A stretch of 64,000 nt of DNA from Acinetobacter sp. SFB. GTDB lineage: Bacteria; Pseudomonadota; Gammaproteobacteria; Pseudomonadales; Moraxellaceae. The position numbers and the translations under genes are program-made. Below, piece after piece: positions 30,615-42,584 of this stretch. The DNA lies in the NCBI RefSeq assembly GCF_001647545.1, contig NZ_LSZH01000001.1, forward strand, positions 186,001-250,000, read 5' to 3'. Positions within the stretch are counted from its first letter, which is position 1. Every line of letters begins with the position of its first letter. The notes under the pieces are model-generated. The model saw only the letters and a program-made list of their open reading frames with translations. It did not search any database and was not told the DNA's origin.

Positions 30615-30677
30615 TGAGAATGTTCAGTTTTATATGATTTAGTATTTTGTGATTAAAAATTAAAATGGATATTATGC

Positions 30678-31994
30678 ATGCTTGAGTACGTCAACGAATT
30701 GTGGCAAACCTTCTTGAAACGCCCAGATTTCTGGGCAGTACTTAGCATTATTCCTGTAACTGCTTTTGTCACTTGGGCACATGTGTGGATGGCGCTTAAA
30801 ATGGTCTTTTATCCCATTACATTTTGGGGCTTCCATTTAGGTTCATTACCCATTGGCTGGCAGGGAATTGTGCCACGTAAAGCCGGTCGTATTTCAGGGA
30901 TTATTACCGATAATACCCTGTCAAAACTGGGTTCATTGCGCGAGTTTCTGGATGCAATGGATCCTGAAGACATGGCACGTATCATTGGTGAACAGGTTGG
31001 CTTTGAACTTGAACACATTATTGATGAGATGATGCTCGAACGTAATGCGGTATTTTGGGAAAACCTGCCTTATTCGATTAAGCGCCGTATTTATGCTCAG
31101 GCACATAAACAGTTACCCGGTATCTTAAGAGAACTTGTGACCGAACTGACCATGAACGTCGAGTCACTTGTGGATATGCGTGAAATGGTGGTTCGCCAAA
31201 TGGAAGGGGATCGCCGTTTAATGGTGAATATGTTTCTTAAGGTTGGACAGAAAGAAATCAACTTTATTTGGCATATTAGTGCGTTAATCGGCATGTTCTT
31301 TGGTATATTCCAGATGATTGTCTGGTTTGTTGTGCCTTGGCACTGGACTGTGCCATTTTGGGCTGCGGTATGGGGTTTTCTGACCAACTGGATTGCGATC
31401 TGGATGGTATTTAATCCGCTTGAACCGCATTATGTCCGTTATCCACAATTTTTTGAATTAACCAAAAATCGTAAGTTTCCTTGGGTGAAACCTGTCATTC
31501 CACGTATTGGCACCTACAATATTCAGGGCGCATTTATGAAGCGCCAGGAAGAAGTGTCAGATGTATTTGCGCGAGTAGTGACAGAAGACCTAATTACGTT
31601 AAAATCGATCATGACTGAGATGATGTATGGCGGGAAGAAAAATAAAACTCGCCGTATCGTTAAGCGCCATATTAATGAAATTATGGAAACACCGCTGGTT
31701 AGAACATCTTTACAGCTCTCATTAGGTCCAAAAGAGTACGCAAAACTCAAGACAGACTTGATCGATCGCTCAATTGAAATTACGATGGTGCCTGTATGCG
31801 ACCCTGCTTTTAATGCGAGCCGTGCACAGAAAATCTATCAAATGTTTAGAGACCGTATTCTAGAGCTGACCCCAAGAGAGTTTCAGAATTTACTCCGTCC
31901 TGCTTTTCAGGAAGATGAATGGATTTTGATTCTGCTGGGTGGCGTAACTGGATTTATAGCGGGTACAATCCATTTGTTTGTGGCTTTCTTATAA
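30678..31994 (+). CDS. DUF445 family membrane protein
   Basis: 438 residues. Hydrophobic segments occur at the N-terminus (FWAVLSIIPVTAFVTWAHVW), in the middle (ISALIGMFFGIFQMIVWFVV and WAAVWGFLTNWIAIWMVF), and at the C-terminus (ILILLGGVTGFIAGTIHLFV). The segment FHLGSLPIGWQGIVPRKAGR is the usual DUF445 signature, and the TNWIAIWMVFNP element also recurs in the family. The function is unknown. The gene is followed closely by adk, 80 bases later, with no terminator between. Confidence 0.85.
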   Translation: MLEYVNELWQTFLKRPDFWAVLSIIPVTAFVTWAHVWMALKMVFYPITFWGFHLGSLPIGWQGIVPRKAGRISGIITDNTLSKLGSLREFLDAMDPEDMARIIGEQVGFELEHIIDEMMLERNAVFWENLPYSIKRRIYAQAHKQLPGILRELVTELTMNVESLVDMREMVVRQMEGDRRLMVNMFLKVGQKEINFIWHISALIGMFFGIFQMIVWFVVPWHWTVPFWAAVWGFLTNWIAIWMVFNPLEPHYVRYPQFFELTKNRKFPWVKPVIPRIGTYNIQGAFMKRQEEVSDVFARVVTEDLITLKSIMTEMMYGGKKNKTRRIVKRHINEIMETPLVRTSLQLSLGPKEYAKLKTDLIDRSIEITMVPVCDPAFNASRAQKIYQMFRDRILELTPREFQNLLRPAFQEDEWILILLGGVTGFIAGTIHLFVAFL

Positions 31995-32065
31995 TTAGAT
32001 GCTGGACTGAGGGTTGAGTCAATTAGATTCGACCTGAACGAAGTGTCATATACATTGTTAAATGA

Positions 32066-32737
<672 letters not shown>

Positions 32738-32770
32738 TTCGCATGCCTTAGTACGGCGAATGTTTTGACA

Positions 32771-32804
32771 TTAAAAGAGTCCTAAGTCATATTAGGGCTC
32801 TTTT
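32771..32804 (+). terminator. Terminator after adk
   Basis: Stem AAAAGAG-CCTAA / TTAGG-CTCTTTT with one mismatch. It is immediately before the next small gene. Confidence 0.75.
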
Positions 32805-32833
32805 AATTTGTGCACTATTTTGAAGGTGATGCC

Positions 32834-33016
32834 TTGCTAAAAATTGGCTTAGTAGTATTGGTAATTTTTTTTGGTATTGTGGTATTGGCTTTAATGGTAC
32901 AAAGTTTTAAATTCTTGCGCCGAGTGGAAAAGCAGGAAGCGGCAGAAAAGAAAAATAGTCAGCCCGAGCGTCAGCTACATCCTAAAGTACAGCAAAAAAA
33001 TAAAGATAAAAACTGA
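32834..33016 (+). CDS. Small single-span membrane protein
   Basis: About 60 residues. I choose TTG 32834 because GAAGG lies 8 bases upstream (the in-frame GTG at 32810 sits inside the terminator region). Residues 3-25 (IGLVVLVIFFGIVVLALMVQS) form one transmembrane helix, followed by a short basic cytoplasmic tail rich in Lys, Gln and Glu. Function unknown. It converges with nth. Confidence 0.65.
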   Translation: MLKIGLVVLVIFFGIVVLALMVQSFKFLRRVEKQEAAEKKNSQPERQLHPKVQQKNKDKN

Positions 33017-33018
33017 AG

Positions 33019-33714
33019 TTAGATTTTATCTTCAATCATTTTTACGGGAATGCTTTTCGCTGCACCAAATTCAAACCGATCCGGCCACTGGCAGACATCA
33101 GACACCACGCATTCATAACATTTTGGCTTACGGGCAATACAACAATAACGACCGTGTAAAATTAGCCAGTGGTGCGAGTCAATGATAAATTCTTTAGGAA
33201 TGACTTTAACCAGTCGCTGTTCAACTTCTAACACATTTTTGCCAGTCGCCAGTCCAGTTCGGTTACCGACGCGAAAAATATGGGTATCGACTGCCATGGT
33301 TGGCTGACCAAAGGCGGTATTCAGCACTACATTTGCAGTTTTACGTCCAACGCCAGGCAATGCCTCTAGATCTGCCCGGTTATCTGGAACGATACTATTA
33401 TGCTTTTCTATCAGTATTTTACAGGCTTTAATGACATTTTCGGCTTTAGCATTATATAGGCCAATCGTTTTAATATATTCCTTCAAGCCATCAACCCCAA
33501 GTGCATAAATGGCTTCCGGTGTATTGGCAACAGGAAATAATTTGTCGGTGGCTTTATTGACACTGACATCGGTTGCCTGCGCAGAAAGCGTTACCGCCAC
33601 TAACAGTTCAAAAGAACTGCTGTAATTTAGTTCGGTTTTCGGATGGGGCCTTTGCTCGCGTAATCGCTCAAAAAATACCTGAATTTGTTTTTTAGTCATA
33701 TTCTTTACAGGCAT
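33019..33714 (-). CDS. nth: Endonuclease III
   Basis: 231-residue DNA glycosylase/AP lyase repairing oxidised pyrimidines. Helix-hairpin-helix LPGVGRKTANVVLN with the catalytic Lys in GRKTA, catalytic Asp in VDTHIFRV, and the 4Fe-4S ligands in CCIARKPKCYECVVSDVC. AAGGAG lies 8 bases before ATG 33714, inside the end of rsxB, so the two genes are translationally linked. E. coli nth likewise follows the rsx/rnf genes. Confidence 0.97.
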   Translation of the reverse strand: MPVKNMTKKQIQVFFERLREQRPHPKTELNYSSSFELLVAVTLSAQATDVSVNKATDKLFPVANTPEAIYALGVDGLKEYIKTIGLYNAKAENVIKACKILIEKHNSIVPDNRADLEALPGVGRKTANVVLNTAFGQPTMAVDTHIFRVGNRTGLATGKNVLEVEQRLVKVIPKEFIIDSHHWLILHGRYCCIARKPKCYECVVSDVCQWPDRFEFGAAKSIPVKMIEDKI

Positions 33715-33717
33715 TCT

Positions 33718-34512
33718 TTATGCTCCTTGCAAAGCATTGAGTTGGTGGTTGAGTTGATCGAGTTGTAGACGTTTTTTTGCATCATCACGAACACTAAGCT
33801 GTTTTTCTAATTTCTTGATTTGTGTGCGAATCTTTGCAAGTTCAATGGTTGATTTAGCATCCGCCTGGACGGTTGGTTTGGATTGGTTTAGAGTGATCAG
33901 AATGTCAGGAACGCTATCATTTTGTGCTGAAAACTGAGCAAATAATGCGGTATCAATATTGGCACGCACTACGGGACCTTTACGGTTTAAACGTTGTTTT
34001 TCCTCACGTTGAATATGTGAATAGTAACGATTTCGTAAGTCATTTTGTTCCGCAACCCGCATATTCTCATTGGGCACTTCATGATGATCTGCAATCAAAT
34101 CAATACAGTCGACCGGGCAGGGCGGGATACACAATTCACAACCGGTACACAGGTCAGTCAAAATGCTGTGCATGAGTTTACCCGAACCGATAATGGCATC
34201 TACAGGGCAGGCACTAATACATTTGGTACAACCAATACATTCATCTTCACGGATAATGGCTTTCATACGTTGTGGACGACCATCACTTTGAGTCGGCCAA
34301 ACACTTTCTTCGGCTTTCAGTTGGGCACGACCCAATAAATTGGCTAAGGCATCGGCCACAGGTTGACCACCCGGAACGCATTTATTGGCTTCTTCACCTT
34401 CGCTTATGGCTTTTGCATAAGGTAAACATCCATCCCGATGACCACATAAGCCACACTGGGTTTGGGGGAGAAGGGCATCAATATTTTGGATGAGAGCAAT
34501 TTGCGAATTCAT
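33718..34512 (-). CDS. rsxB: RnfB/RsxB-like iron-sulfur protein
   Basis: 264 residues. The N-terminal [17 protein letters not shown] holds the RnfB-type 4Fe-4S motif. Two ferredoxin-type motifs follow: [13 protein letters not shown] and [13 protein letters not shown]. The last 60 residues are a lysine/glutamine-rich coiled coil. The membrane-anchor helix of typical RnfB is missing, and no other Rnf/Rsx subunit (A, C, D, G, E) is nearby. It therefore may act as a soluble electron carrier rather than in a full complex. It is cotranscribed with nth. Confidence 0.85.
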   Translation of the reverse strand: MNSQIALIQNIDALLPQTQCGLCGHRDGCLPYAKAISEGEEANKCVPGGQPVADALANLLGRAQLKAEESVWPTQSDGRPQRMKAIIREDECIGCTKCISACPVDAIIGSGKLMHSILTDLCTGCELCIPPCPVDCIDLIADHHEVPNENMRVAEQNDLRNRYYSHIQREEKQRLNRKGPVVRANIDTALFAQFSAQNDSVPDILITLNQSKPTVQADAKSTIELAKIRTQIKKLEKQLSVRDDAKKRLQLDQLNHQLNALQGA

Positions 34513-34855
34513 GTGTAAACCACGACTGCTGAAGAAATAGCAGCATACCGAAAGAAGATTAAAACGAATTGGATGATTTTAGCATGATTTCCCACTTTAA
34601 TCTTATGCGCGAAAATGGCGCTATAAGCGCATTATTTTTGGGCGAAAAGCTAACAAAAACAGTAAGGCAGCATTGCTTTGGTAGTCAGATAAAAATTGGT
34701 TATAATTGAAATAAATATATGTTATTAAATATTATTTAATTTTTTTTTAAAAAAGTATTGTGCTATTGTTACAAAAGCTATTTAATATTTTGCGCCAAAA
34801 ATTATCATTTTTTGAAATTTGACCAATTTTGATCCATCTTTCTGCTGAGGATTAA
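34513..34855. other. AT-rich intergenic region upstream of gdhA
   Basis: 343 bases of AT-rich DNA, divergent between rsxB and gdhA. CTGAGG before the gdhA start is a good ribosome site. No gene or RNA is supported. Confidence 0.6.
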
Positions 34856-36202
<1,347 letters not shown>

Positions 36203-36222
36203 GAATATATTTTCTTGAGTAT

Positions 36223-36253
36223 AAAAAACCGAGGTGATGACCTCGGTTTTTTT
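36223..36253. terminator. Bidirectional terminator after gdhA
   Basis: Perfect stem AAAAAACCGAGGT / ACCTCGGTTTTTT with a 4-base loop. Serves gdhA and the convergent META-domain gene. Confidence 0.93.
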
Positions 36254-36272
36254 GTATCTGAAATAAGCAGAA

Positions 36273-37040
36273 TTATTTTACACTGGTACGCTCTATAGTC
36301 ATGTCATGCACATAAGCATATTTAGACTGATCGGCTGCCGGGTTTTTAATTTCATAACGCTTTACCCGAATTACTTGGCGTTCGGCAGGATTATGCTCAA
36401 AACCTTCAATCTGATCGTAGAATAAAGTCCAGTCTTTATCGACCTGGGTTTTTACGCCACTGTCGTTGTATTTGATTTCACGAACTTGTAAACAGGTTTG
36501 TGCTGCTACACCCGTGCAGGGTTTAGTTTTAGGTGAAATTTCCAGAAAAATAGTTTCAGCTTGGCTCTGATATTTAGTTTCAGGTGTCATTTTTCCATTA
36601 AAAATGTATTTTTGACCTGTGGCGGAAAGGATCGTTAACGTTGGATTTTGCGGATCTTTTAAATCTAATACAAAAGGTGCTTTGCGATTATTAAATAAAT
36701 CTTTAGCTACTTTTTCTTGTTCCATGGCTTGAGTTTCACATGCCATTTGGGTACCCATTAAATTATCGGTCACTATTTGATTATTTTCTACTTTCCAGCT
36801 CGCTCCCATACCATTACAGCTGGTTGCAATGGCAAGACGCCCTTTATCATCAAAATGAAGCACCAGAGGTTTAGGTGCACTGCCGGTACGGGTGCTCCAT
36901 TGATAAGAAGCCAAGGTTTTGTCTGCATTTTGTTGTTGTAACACCGACACGGCAACATCTCCAGCTTTTTGAAGATCACCTGATTGGCAAGCTGCAAGGG
37001 TAAGAGGAAAAAGGGCAATCGCTAAAAATTTAAATTTCAT
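36273..37040 (-). CDS. Lipoprotein with META and DUF4377 domains
   Basis: 255 residues. Signal peptide FKFLAIALFPLTLAAC with lipobox LAAC. A META (HslJ-like) domain follows at about 45-150, with YQWSTRTGSAPKPLVLHF, the conserved SCNGMGASW and the pair TQMACETQAM. The last 100 residues match DUF4377 (FLEISPKTKPCTGVAAQTCL, then DWTLFYDQIEGFEHNP). META proteins are linked to novobiocin or heat tolerance in E. coli, but this one is uncharacterised. Likely outer-membrane-anchored in the periplasm. Confidence 0.83.
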   Translation of the reverse strand: MKFKFLAIALFPLTLAACQSGDLQKAGDVAVSVLQQQNADKTLASYQWSTRTGSAPKPLVLHFDDKGRLAIATSCNGMGASWKVENNQIVTDNLMGTQMACETQAMEQEKVAKDLFNNRKAPFVLDLKDPQNPTLTILSATGQKYIFNGKMTPETKYQSQAETIFLEISPKTKPCTGVAAQTCLQVREIKYNDSGVKTQVDKDWTLFYDQIEGFEHNPAERQVIRVKRYEIKNPAADQSKYAYVHDMTIERTSVK

Positions 37041-37189
37041 GTTAAAAGTACTGGGTTTAGAAGAATTTTTAATAGAATAACGTAGGACTATTTAAAAAAT
37101 ATGGATACATTCTGATGAGTTAAGTATCAATATGTATCCATAACTATTTTTTTGTTGATTGTTAATAAAAAATTATAAGTGGGTAGACA

Positions 37190-37966
37190 TCAGTCAAAAC
37201 GATAAATATCCATACCGAGTGAACCCATACTAAAGCTGCTATGTACAATACTAAATCGCTGACCGGTTCCCATTGCAAAGAATAGTGGTGCGAAATGTTC
37301 CAAGCTTGGATGATTGCGTTCTACATAAGGAATATTTTTCCAGTCCAGTACGCTTTCATAATCGCTATGGTTTAGTTTGCTGACAACATAATTGCGAAAG
37401 GTTGATGCCCATTCGGGTACTTCAGCAGGTTCTCCACGCCAGGCAAGCTCAGCCAGATTATGGGTAATGCTGCCCGAACCAATAATTAACACCTGTTTTT
37501 CACGCAGCGGAGCCAGGGTTTGACCAATTTTATAAATATCTTGAGCAGACAAGTTCATGGGTAATGAAATTTCAACTACAGGAATATCCGCGTCGGGATA
37601 CATATGCAGCAATGGCATCCAGACCCCATGATCACGAGGGCGAGTGCTGTTGGCATGTGCAGCCAAGCCTGCATCTGCTAAAAGGTGCAGAATTTCTTCA
37701 GCCAGTTCTGGTTGCCCCGGCGCAGGGTAGCGCATTTCGTAAAGTTCTGCGGGAAAGCCACGAAAGTCGTGCCAGGTTTCAGGACGTATACTGCTGCTCA
37801 CTTCCAGTGCATTACTTTCCCAGTGTGCCGACATCACAATAATCGCTTCTGGTTTAGGCAGGTTTAGCTTCAAACGCTCTAGTGCTGGACCGACTTGCTC
37901 TGGATTAAGCGCCAGCATGGGTGATCCATGTGAAATAAATAAACCGGGTAAAGTTTGTAAATTCAT
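37190..37966 (-). CDS. ygiD: DODA-type extradiol aromatic ring-opening dioxygenase (YgiD-like)
   Basis: 258-residue member of the LigB/4,5-DOPA dioxygenase family with non-haem metal. N-terminal LFISHGSPML and MSAHWES provide metal-ligand histidines; DHGVWMPLLHMYPDADIP and IGSGSITHNLAEL are further family blocks. In E. coli YgiD converts DOPA to betalamic-type products in vitro, but the natural substrate is unclear. Monocistronic. Cytoplasmic. Confidence 0.85.
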   Translation of the reverse strand: MNLQTLPGLFISHGSPMLALNPEQVGPALERLKLNLPKPEAIIVMSAHWESNALEVSSSIRPETWHDFRGFPAELYEMRYPAPGQPELAEEILHLLADAGLAAHANSTRPRDHGVWMPLLHMYPDADIPVVEISLPMNLSAQDIYKIGQTLAPLREKQVLIIGSGSITHNLAELAWRGEPAEVPEWASTFRNYVVSKLNHSDYESVLDWKNIPYVERNHPSLEHFAPLFFAMGTGQRFSIVHSSFSMGSLGMDIYRFD

Positions 37967-38172
37967 GACAATGCGCCTAATTCAAATAATATCGATTGAG
38001 ATGATGATGCCAAAAAGAACATATAGAATAAATAGAGTTTATCTCAACATATTGTTGCAGATATGCAACGATGAGAAAACGAGCTAAATCTTCGTCTCAT
38101 CCAGACAAAGTGCTAATAATGAGCTTATTTCAGCTTTGTAAAAAACCAACATGAATCATTCAATCTGCTGAT

Positions 38173-38655
38173 TTACCCTGCACGATGGTAAGGATGATTA
38201 TGGTTGATAGTCATTGCGCGGTATAGCTGCTCGATCAGCATCACTCGAACCATCGGGTGGGGCAAGGTCAGCTTGGACAATGACCAGTGCCAAGCTGCGG
38301 CTTTACGCACGGCCTCAGAGTGACCATCTGGCCCGCCAATGGCCAAAACCACATCATTGCCTTCAAGCATCCAAGCTTTCATGGTTTCCGCCAGTTTCTC
38401 CGTACTGAATTCTTTGCCGCCGACTTCAAGTGCAATCAGGGTTTCATTATGCTTAAGTGCATTCAGAATGCTGTCACCTTCAATCTGGCGATATTTTAAA
38501 ATATCCGCTTCCGAATCATTTTTACCGCGTTTTGCCATGGGTAATTCAATAATTTGAGTCTGAACAAAAGGCTGAATACGTTTGAAATAATCTTCAAAAC
38601 CAGTGAGCACCCAAGCTGGCATTTTTTGACCGATGGTAATAATACGGATTTTCAT
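38173..38655 (-). CDS. rlmH: 23S rRNA (pseudouridine(1915)-N(3))-methyltransferase RlmH
   Basis: 160 residues of the SPOUT class. Start at ATG 38655 (MKIRIITIGQKMP), as in the family; the longer frame adds 8 unlikely residues. Knot/SAM region ALEVGGKEFS and IGGPDGHSEAVRKAA, and C-terminal LPHPMVRVMLIEQLYRA, which is nearly universal in RlmH. It methylates helix 69 pseudouridine in assembled 70S ribosomes. Confidence 0.96.
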   Translation of the reverse strand: MKIRIITIGQKMPAWVLTGFEDYFKRIQPFVQTQIIELPMAKRGKNDSEADILKYRQIEGDSILNALKHNETLIALEVGGKEFSTEKLAETMKAWMLEGNDVVLAIGGPDGHSEAVRKAAAWHWSLSKLTLPHPMVRVMLIEQLYRAMTINHNHPYHRAG

Positions 38656-38809
38656 AAGATTCGATGATTTGAAAGTCATCGTTATTATAAACGCTAAAAC
38701 TGGTTTTGCTTATTTTGCGCAACAAATTGCAATTGAAAATTCGAGCGAGATGCTGCTTTAATCCTCAGCAATGGATTAAATATGAATAATAAGAGAGGAA
38801 TAACAATAA

Positions 38810-39766
38810 ATGATATTAAAGAGGAATCACCATTTAGGATTATTGTTAAGTACCTTCCTTTGCACTCTTTTTTTAAATACCTCGATTTGGGCATTGCCCA
38901 GCCTTACACCTGCCAGTACCGATAATTTAAAGGTTTATCTGGAACAAATCGTCGGTCAGCAGGGCCATCGTAATCATAAAAATACAGCAGAATTACAACG
39001 TGTTTCTGCATGGATTAAAGAACAGATGCGTCTGTTTGGTATTCCGTGCCAGTATCAGAATTATTCGGTGAATGAATTGGGCTATCGAAATGTCGTATGC
39101 ACTTTAACGGCAGGTCATTCTGACAAAGTGATTGTTGGAGCGCATTATGATGTGTTTGGGGAGCAACAGGGCGCCGATGACAATGCTTCGGGTGTTGCAG
39201 GAGTGATTGAGACGGCACGCATTCTGGCACAACAGAAATCCCAACTGGCAAATAATGTGGATTTTGTATTTTATACCTTGCAAGAACCGCCATTTTTCAA
39301 AACCGAGCAGATGGGAAGTTATGTGCATGCCAAATCGGTACAAGCACAAAAGCAGCAGATTCGCGGGGTCTATATTTTAGAGATGATTGGCTACTATGAT
39401 GAAAATTTGGTGCAGCAATATCCGACCGGTTTGAAGTGGGTTTATCCAAGTCACGGTAATTTTATTGCAGCTGTGAGTAATTTACAGTCTTATGAGTTAG
39501 GAGCAAAGTATTGTCAAGCCATGCAAATTCTTAACCGTTTAGAGTGTCAAAGATTGGTAACACCCTCTTTTGTATCTGGAATGGAATTTTCTGATCATGT
39601 GAATTATTGGAAGTTCGGGATTCCCGCGATGATGATTACCGATACCGCTTCTTTTCGAAATAAGCATTACCATACCAAGGGCGATACCTTAAAAACACTC
39701 AATATTGGGAAAATGGCCAATGTCGTAGAGGGGCTGGTTTATCATTTAATGGTTCAATCTGACTGA
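38810..39766 (+). CDS. M28-family zinc metallopeptidase, exported
   Basis: 318 residues. An N-terminal signal peptide (LGLLLSTFLCTLFLNTSIWA) indicates export. The M28 zinc motifs are GAHYD (His and Asp), GADDNASG, the catalytic Glu region LQEPPFF, and the last His in FSDHVNYWKFG. The family includes aminopeptidases and glutaminyl-cyclase relatives; the TDTASFRNKHYHT segment is typical of the M28 fold. GAGG precedes the ATG at 38810. The gene is separated from lon by a terminator. Confidence 0.85.
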   Translation: MILKRNHHLGLLLSTFLCTLFLNTSIWALPSLTPASTDNLKVYLEQIVGQQGHRNHKNTAELQRVSAWIKEQMRLFGIPCQYQNYSVNELGYRNVVCTLTAGHSDKVIVGAHYDVFGEQQGADDNASGVAGVIETARILAQQKSQLANNVDFVFYTLQEPPFFKTEQMGSYVHAKSVQAQKQQIRGVYILEMIGYYDENLVQQYPTGLKWVYPSHGNFIAAVSNLQSYELGAKYCQAMQILNRLECQRLVTPSFVSGMEFSDHVNYWKFGIPAMMITDTASFRNKHYHTKGDTLKTLNIGKMANVVEGLVYHLMVQSD

Positions 39767-39821
39767 TAAGAACGCATAAAAAACGCAGTCCCTGAATGAA
39801 TACTGGAACTGCGATCAAAAG

Positions 39822-39851
39822 GTCATCCACCTGGAGATGTAGATGACCATT
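39822..39851. repeat. Imperfect hairpin downstream of M28 peptidase gene
   Basis: GGTCATC / GATGACC arms separated by about 14 bases, which are themselves partly complementary. No T-run follows, so its role as a terminator is uncertain. Confidence 0.35.
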
Positions 39852-39968
39852 CACATAACTTATTAATCAGAAACTTACAGCGTATTTGGGTTTCTATAAT
39901 AATAAATGAGGGTCAGATGTATACTTTTCAAGTTTATGCTTCACTAATATAGTAAAACTTTTCATCAT

Positions 39969-39997
39969 AAAAAAAGAGAGCCGAAGCTCTCTTTTTT
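39969..39997. terminator. Terminator between M28 peptidase and lon
   Basis: Stem AAAAAGAGAGC / GCTCTCTTTTT with a 4-base loop, flanked by A/T runs. Serves lon on the minus strand. Confidence 0.9.
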
Positions 39998-40011
39998 GTA
40001 TCCAAATGCAA

Positions 40012-42438
40012 TTAATGACGTGCAGCTTTGCTTTCTTCAACCGGTTTTACAATTGGATTTTTAGGCAAAGGTTTCGGCATGTCAGTTAAAGCAAGCGGCA
40101 AAATATCATCGATACTTTTCACTGCTTTAATTTCAAGACCCGCTTTCACATTGTCTGGAATTTCCACCAAGTCACGGACGTTTTCTTGAGGGATAAACAC
40201 CAGTTTAATGCCACCGCGATGGGCTGCTAAAAGTTTCTCTTTTAAGCCACCAATACGCATTGCACGGCCACTCAGATTGGTTTCACCTGTCATGGCGATA
40301 TCCGCGCGAACAGGAATACCAGTGAGGGCGGAAATCAAGGCAGTGGTTAATGCCAAACCTGCAGATGGACCATCTTTCGGGGTTGCACCTTCCGGTAAAT
40401 GCACATGAATATCAGTTTCTTCAAATCTTGAAGCTTCAATACCAAGTTCATCTGCACGGGTACGAACCACAGTCATTGCCGCAGTAATGGATTCTTTCAT
40501 GACATCACCGAGTGAACCGGTGGTAATGAACTTACCTTTACCTTTTACCGCAGCAACTTCAATGGAAAGCAATTCACCACCCACTGATGTCCACGCTAAG
40601 CCATTTACACGACCCACTTGCGGTTCTTCTTCTGCCATACCGAAGTCGAACTTATGAACGCCCAGGTAATCAGACAAGTTTTCAGCCGTCACATCAATAT
40701 GCAAGTTTTTAGCTTTTTTGCTAACTGCTTCTTTCACGACTTTACGCGCAATTTTTGACACTTCACGTTCAAGGCTACGTACACCCGCTTCGCGAGTATA
40801 GCGACGCACGATGTCACGAATCGCTTCTTCATGAATAGTCAGTTCTTTACCACGTAAACCGTTGTCCTTAATGGCTTTCGGAACCAGATAACGCTCAGCA
40901 ATATTGACTTTTTCCTCTTCGGTATAACCCGGTAGACGAATCACTTCCATACGGTCAAGCAAAGCTTCAGGAATATTCATGCTGTTTGCAGTACAGATGA
41001 ACATCACTTCGGACAGGTCAAGATCAAGATCTAAGTAGTGATCGTTGAACTTGTTGTTTTGTGATGGATCTAGTACTTCAAGCAGGGCAGAAGCAGGATC
41101 GCCACGATAATCTTGTGCCATCTTGTCAATTTCGTCGAGCAAGAACAGTGGATTCTTCACGCCTACTTTGGTCAAAGACTGCACCACTTTACCCGGCATC
41201 GCACCGATATAAGTACGACGGTGACCACGGATTTCCGCTTCATCACGCACGCCACCTAAAGCCATACGTACAAATTCACGGCCTGTGGCTTTGGCAATCG
41301 ATTCACCCAGTGAAGTTTTACCTACCCCTGGAGGACCAACCAGACAAAGAATAGGACCTTTGAGTTTTTTCACGCGTGATTGAACAGCCAAGTATTCAAC
41401 AATACGTTGTTTAACTTCATCTAGACCGTAGTGGTCGGCATCCAAGATCTCTTGTGCCTTGTTCAGGTTAATGCTGACTTTGCTGGCTTTATTCCAAGGC
41501 GTATCTAAAATCGCCTCAATATAATTGCGCACCACAGCAGCTTCACTTGAAGCAGGTTGCATCGCTTTAAGCTTACGGAATTCAGATTCCGCTTTTTTAC
41601 GCACGTGTTCGGGTAAATCAGCTTCTTCAAGACGACGTTCAATTTCTGCAACATCATCTTCCGCACCGCCATTCATGTCAGAAAGTTCGCGCTGAATCAC
41701 CTTCATTTTTTCATTCAGGAAATATTCGCGCTGGTTTTTCTCCATTTGGCGTTTTACCGAATCATGCAAAGTTTGTTCAATCTGTTGTTCTTCAGATTGT
41801 TGTAACAAATAAGTCATGAGTTCAGTCAAATGTGCTTCAAAGTCATCATGTTCCAAGAACTTTTGTTTTACATCGATGTTCAACGGCACACGAGTGGCCA
41901 CGAAGAACAACAGTTGCAACAAATCATCGATTTTATTTGCAGCAGTAATCAATTCACGTGCATTACGTAATTTTGCTTCTGCATATTGGGCAAATAAAGC
42001 GCGCAGTTCTTGCACACGGGTTTCTTGAGAATCCGCTTCAATATTAACGGTCATTGGGCTAACTGCATGTTCGGCCGATAAATATTCATCATTGTCGATG
42101 ATTTTTACCAGTTTAGAACGCTGTATACCCTCAATGAGTACTTTGATACAGTTTTCATCATTTTCATGATTCACAACTTGCACAATCTTCGCGACAGTAC
42201 CGTATTGATATAAGTTGTCGTGATCAATTTCTTCTGTAAGAGAATCTTGTTGTGCAACTACAAATACTAGGTTGTCACTGTTACGAGCCACGTCAACTGC
42301 TTTGATCGATTTTTCACGACCGACAAATAACGCAATTTGCATGTGTGGATAAACCACCACATCTCGTAGCGCTAAAAGTGGTAATACATGGGGAACCTCA
42401 GAAGCTAAGGTTTCTTGATTCATAATAATTTCAGACAT
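40012..42438 (-). CDS. lon: ATP-dependent protease Lon
   Basis: 808-residue cytoplasmic hexameric protease degrading misfolded and regulatory proteins. N-terminal substrate domain (HVLPLLALRDVVVYPHMQI), then an AAA+ module with Walker A GPPGVGKTSLGES and Walker B LFLLDEIDKM, then the protease domain with catalytic Ser in TPKDGPSAGLALTTAL and Lys in GGLKEKLLAAHR. AGGAG lies 5 bases before ATG 42438, so this start beats the GTG two codons earlier. The last 25 residues (KPVEESKAARH end) are variable. Confidence 0.98.
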   Translation of the reverse strand: MSEIIMNQETLASEVPHVLPLLALRDVVVYPHMQIALFVGREKSIKAVDVARNSDNLVFVVAQQDSLTEEIDHDNLYQYGTVAKIVQVVNHENDENCIKVLIEGIQRSKLVKIIDNDEYLSAEHAVSPMTVNIEADSQETRVQELRALFAQYAEAKLRNARELITAANKIDDLLQLLFFVATRVPLNIDVKQKFLEHDDFEAHLTELMTYLLQQSEEQQIEQTLHDSVKRQMEKNQREYFLNEKMKVIQRELSDMNGGAEDDVAEIERRLEEADLPEHVRKKAESEFRKLKAMQPASSEAAVVRNYIEAILDTPWNKASKVSINLNKAQEILDADHYGLDEVKQRIVEYLAVQSRVKKLKGPILCLVGPPGVGKTSLGESIAKATGREFVRMALGGVRDEAEIRGHRRTYIGAMPGKVVQSLTKVGVKNPLFLLDEIDKMAQDYRGDPASALLEVLDPSQNNKFNDHYLDLDLDLSEVMFICTANSMNIPEALLDRMEVIRLPGYTEEEKVNIAERYLVPKAIKDNGLRGKELTIHEEAIRDIVRRYTREAGVRSLEREVSKIARKVVKEAVSKKAKNLHIDVTAENLSDYLGVHKFDFGMAEEEPQVGRVNGLAWTSVGGELLSIEVAAVKGKGKFITTGSLGDVMKESITAAMTVVRTRADELGIEASRFEETDIHVHLPEGATPKDGPSAGLALTTALISALTGIPVRADIAMTGETNLSGRAMRIGGLKEKLLAAHRGGIKLVFIPQENVRDLVEIPDNVKAGLEIKAVKSIDDILPLALTDMPKPLPKNPIVKPVEESKAARH

Positions 42439-42584
42439 GAGCACTCCTAATGAGTAACAACGGTGTTGCCATATTTTTATAGTGAAGTGTATTTCAAAAA
42501 TTACAAGGGCAGGGTCAATGAAAATGTATAAAAAATGAGTAAATGTGTGATTTTAAAGTGTTCCTAAGTGTCAAAAATATCCGT

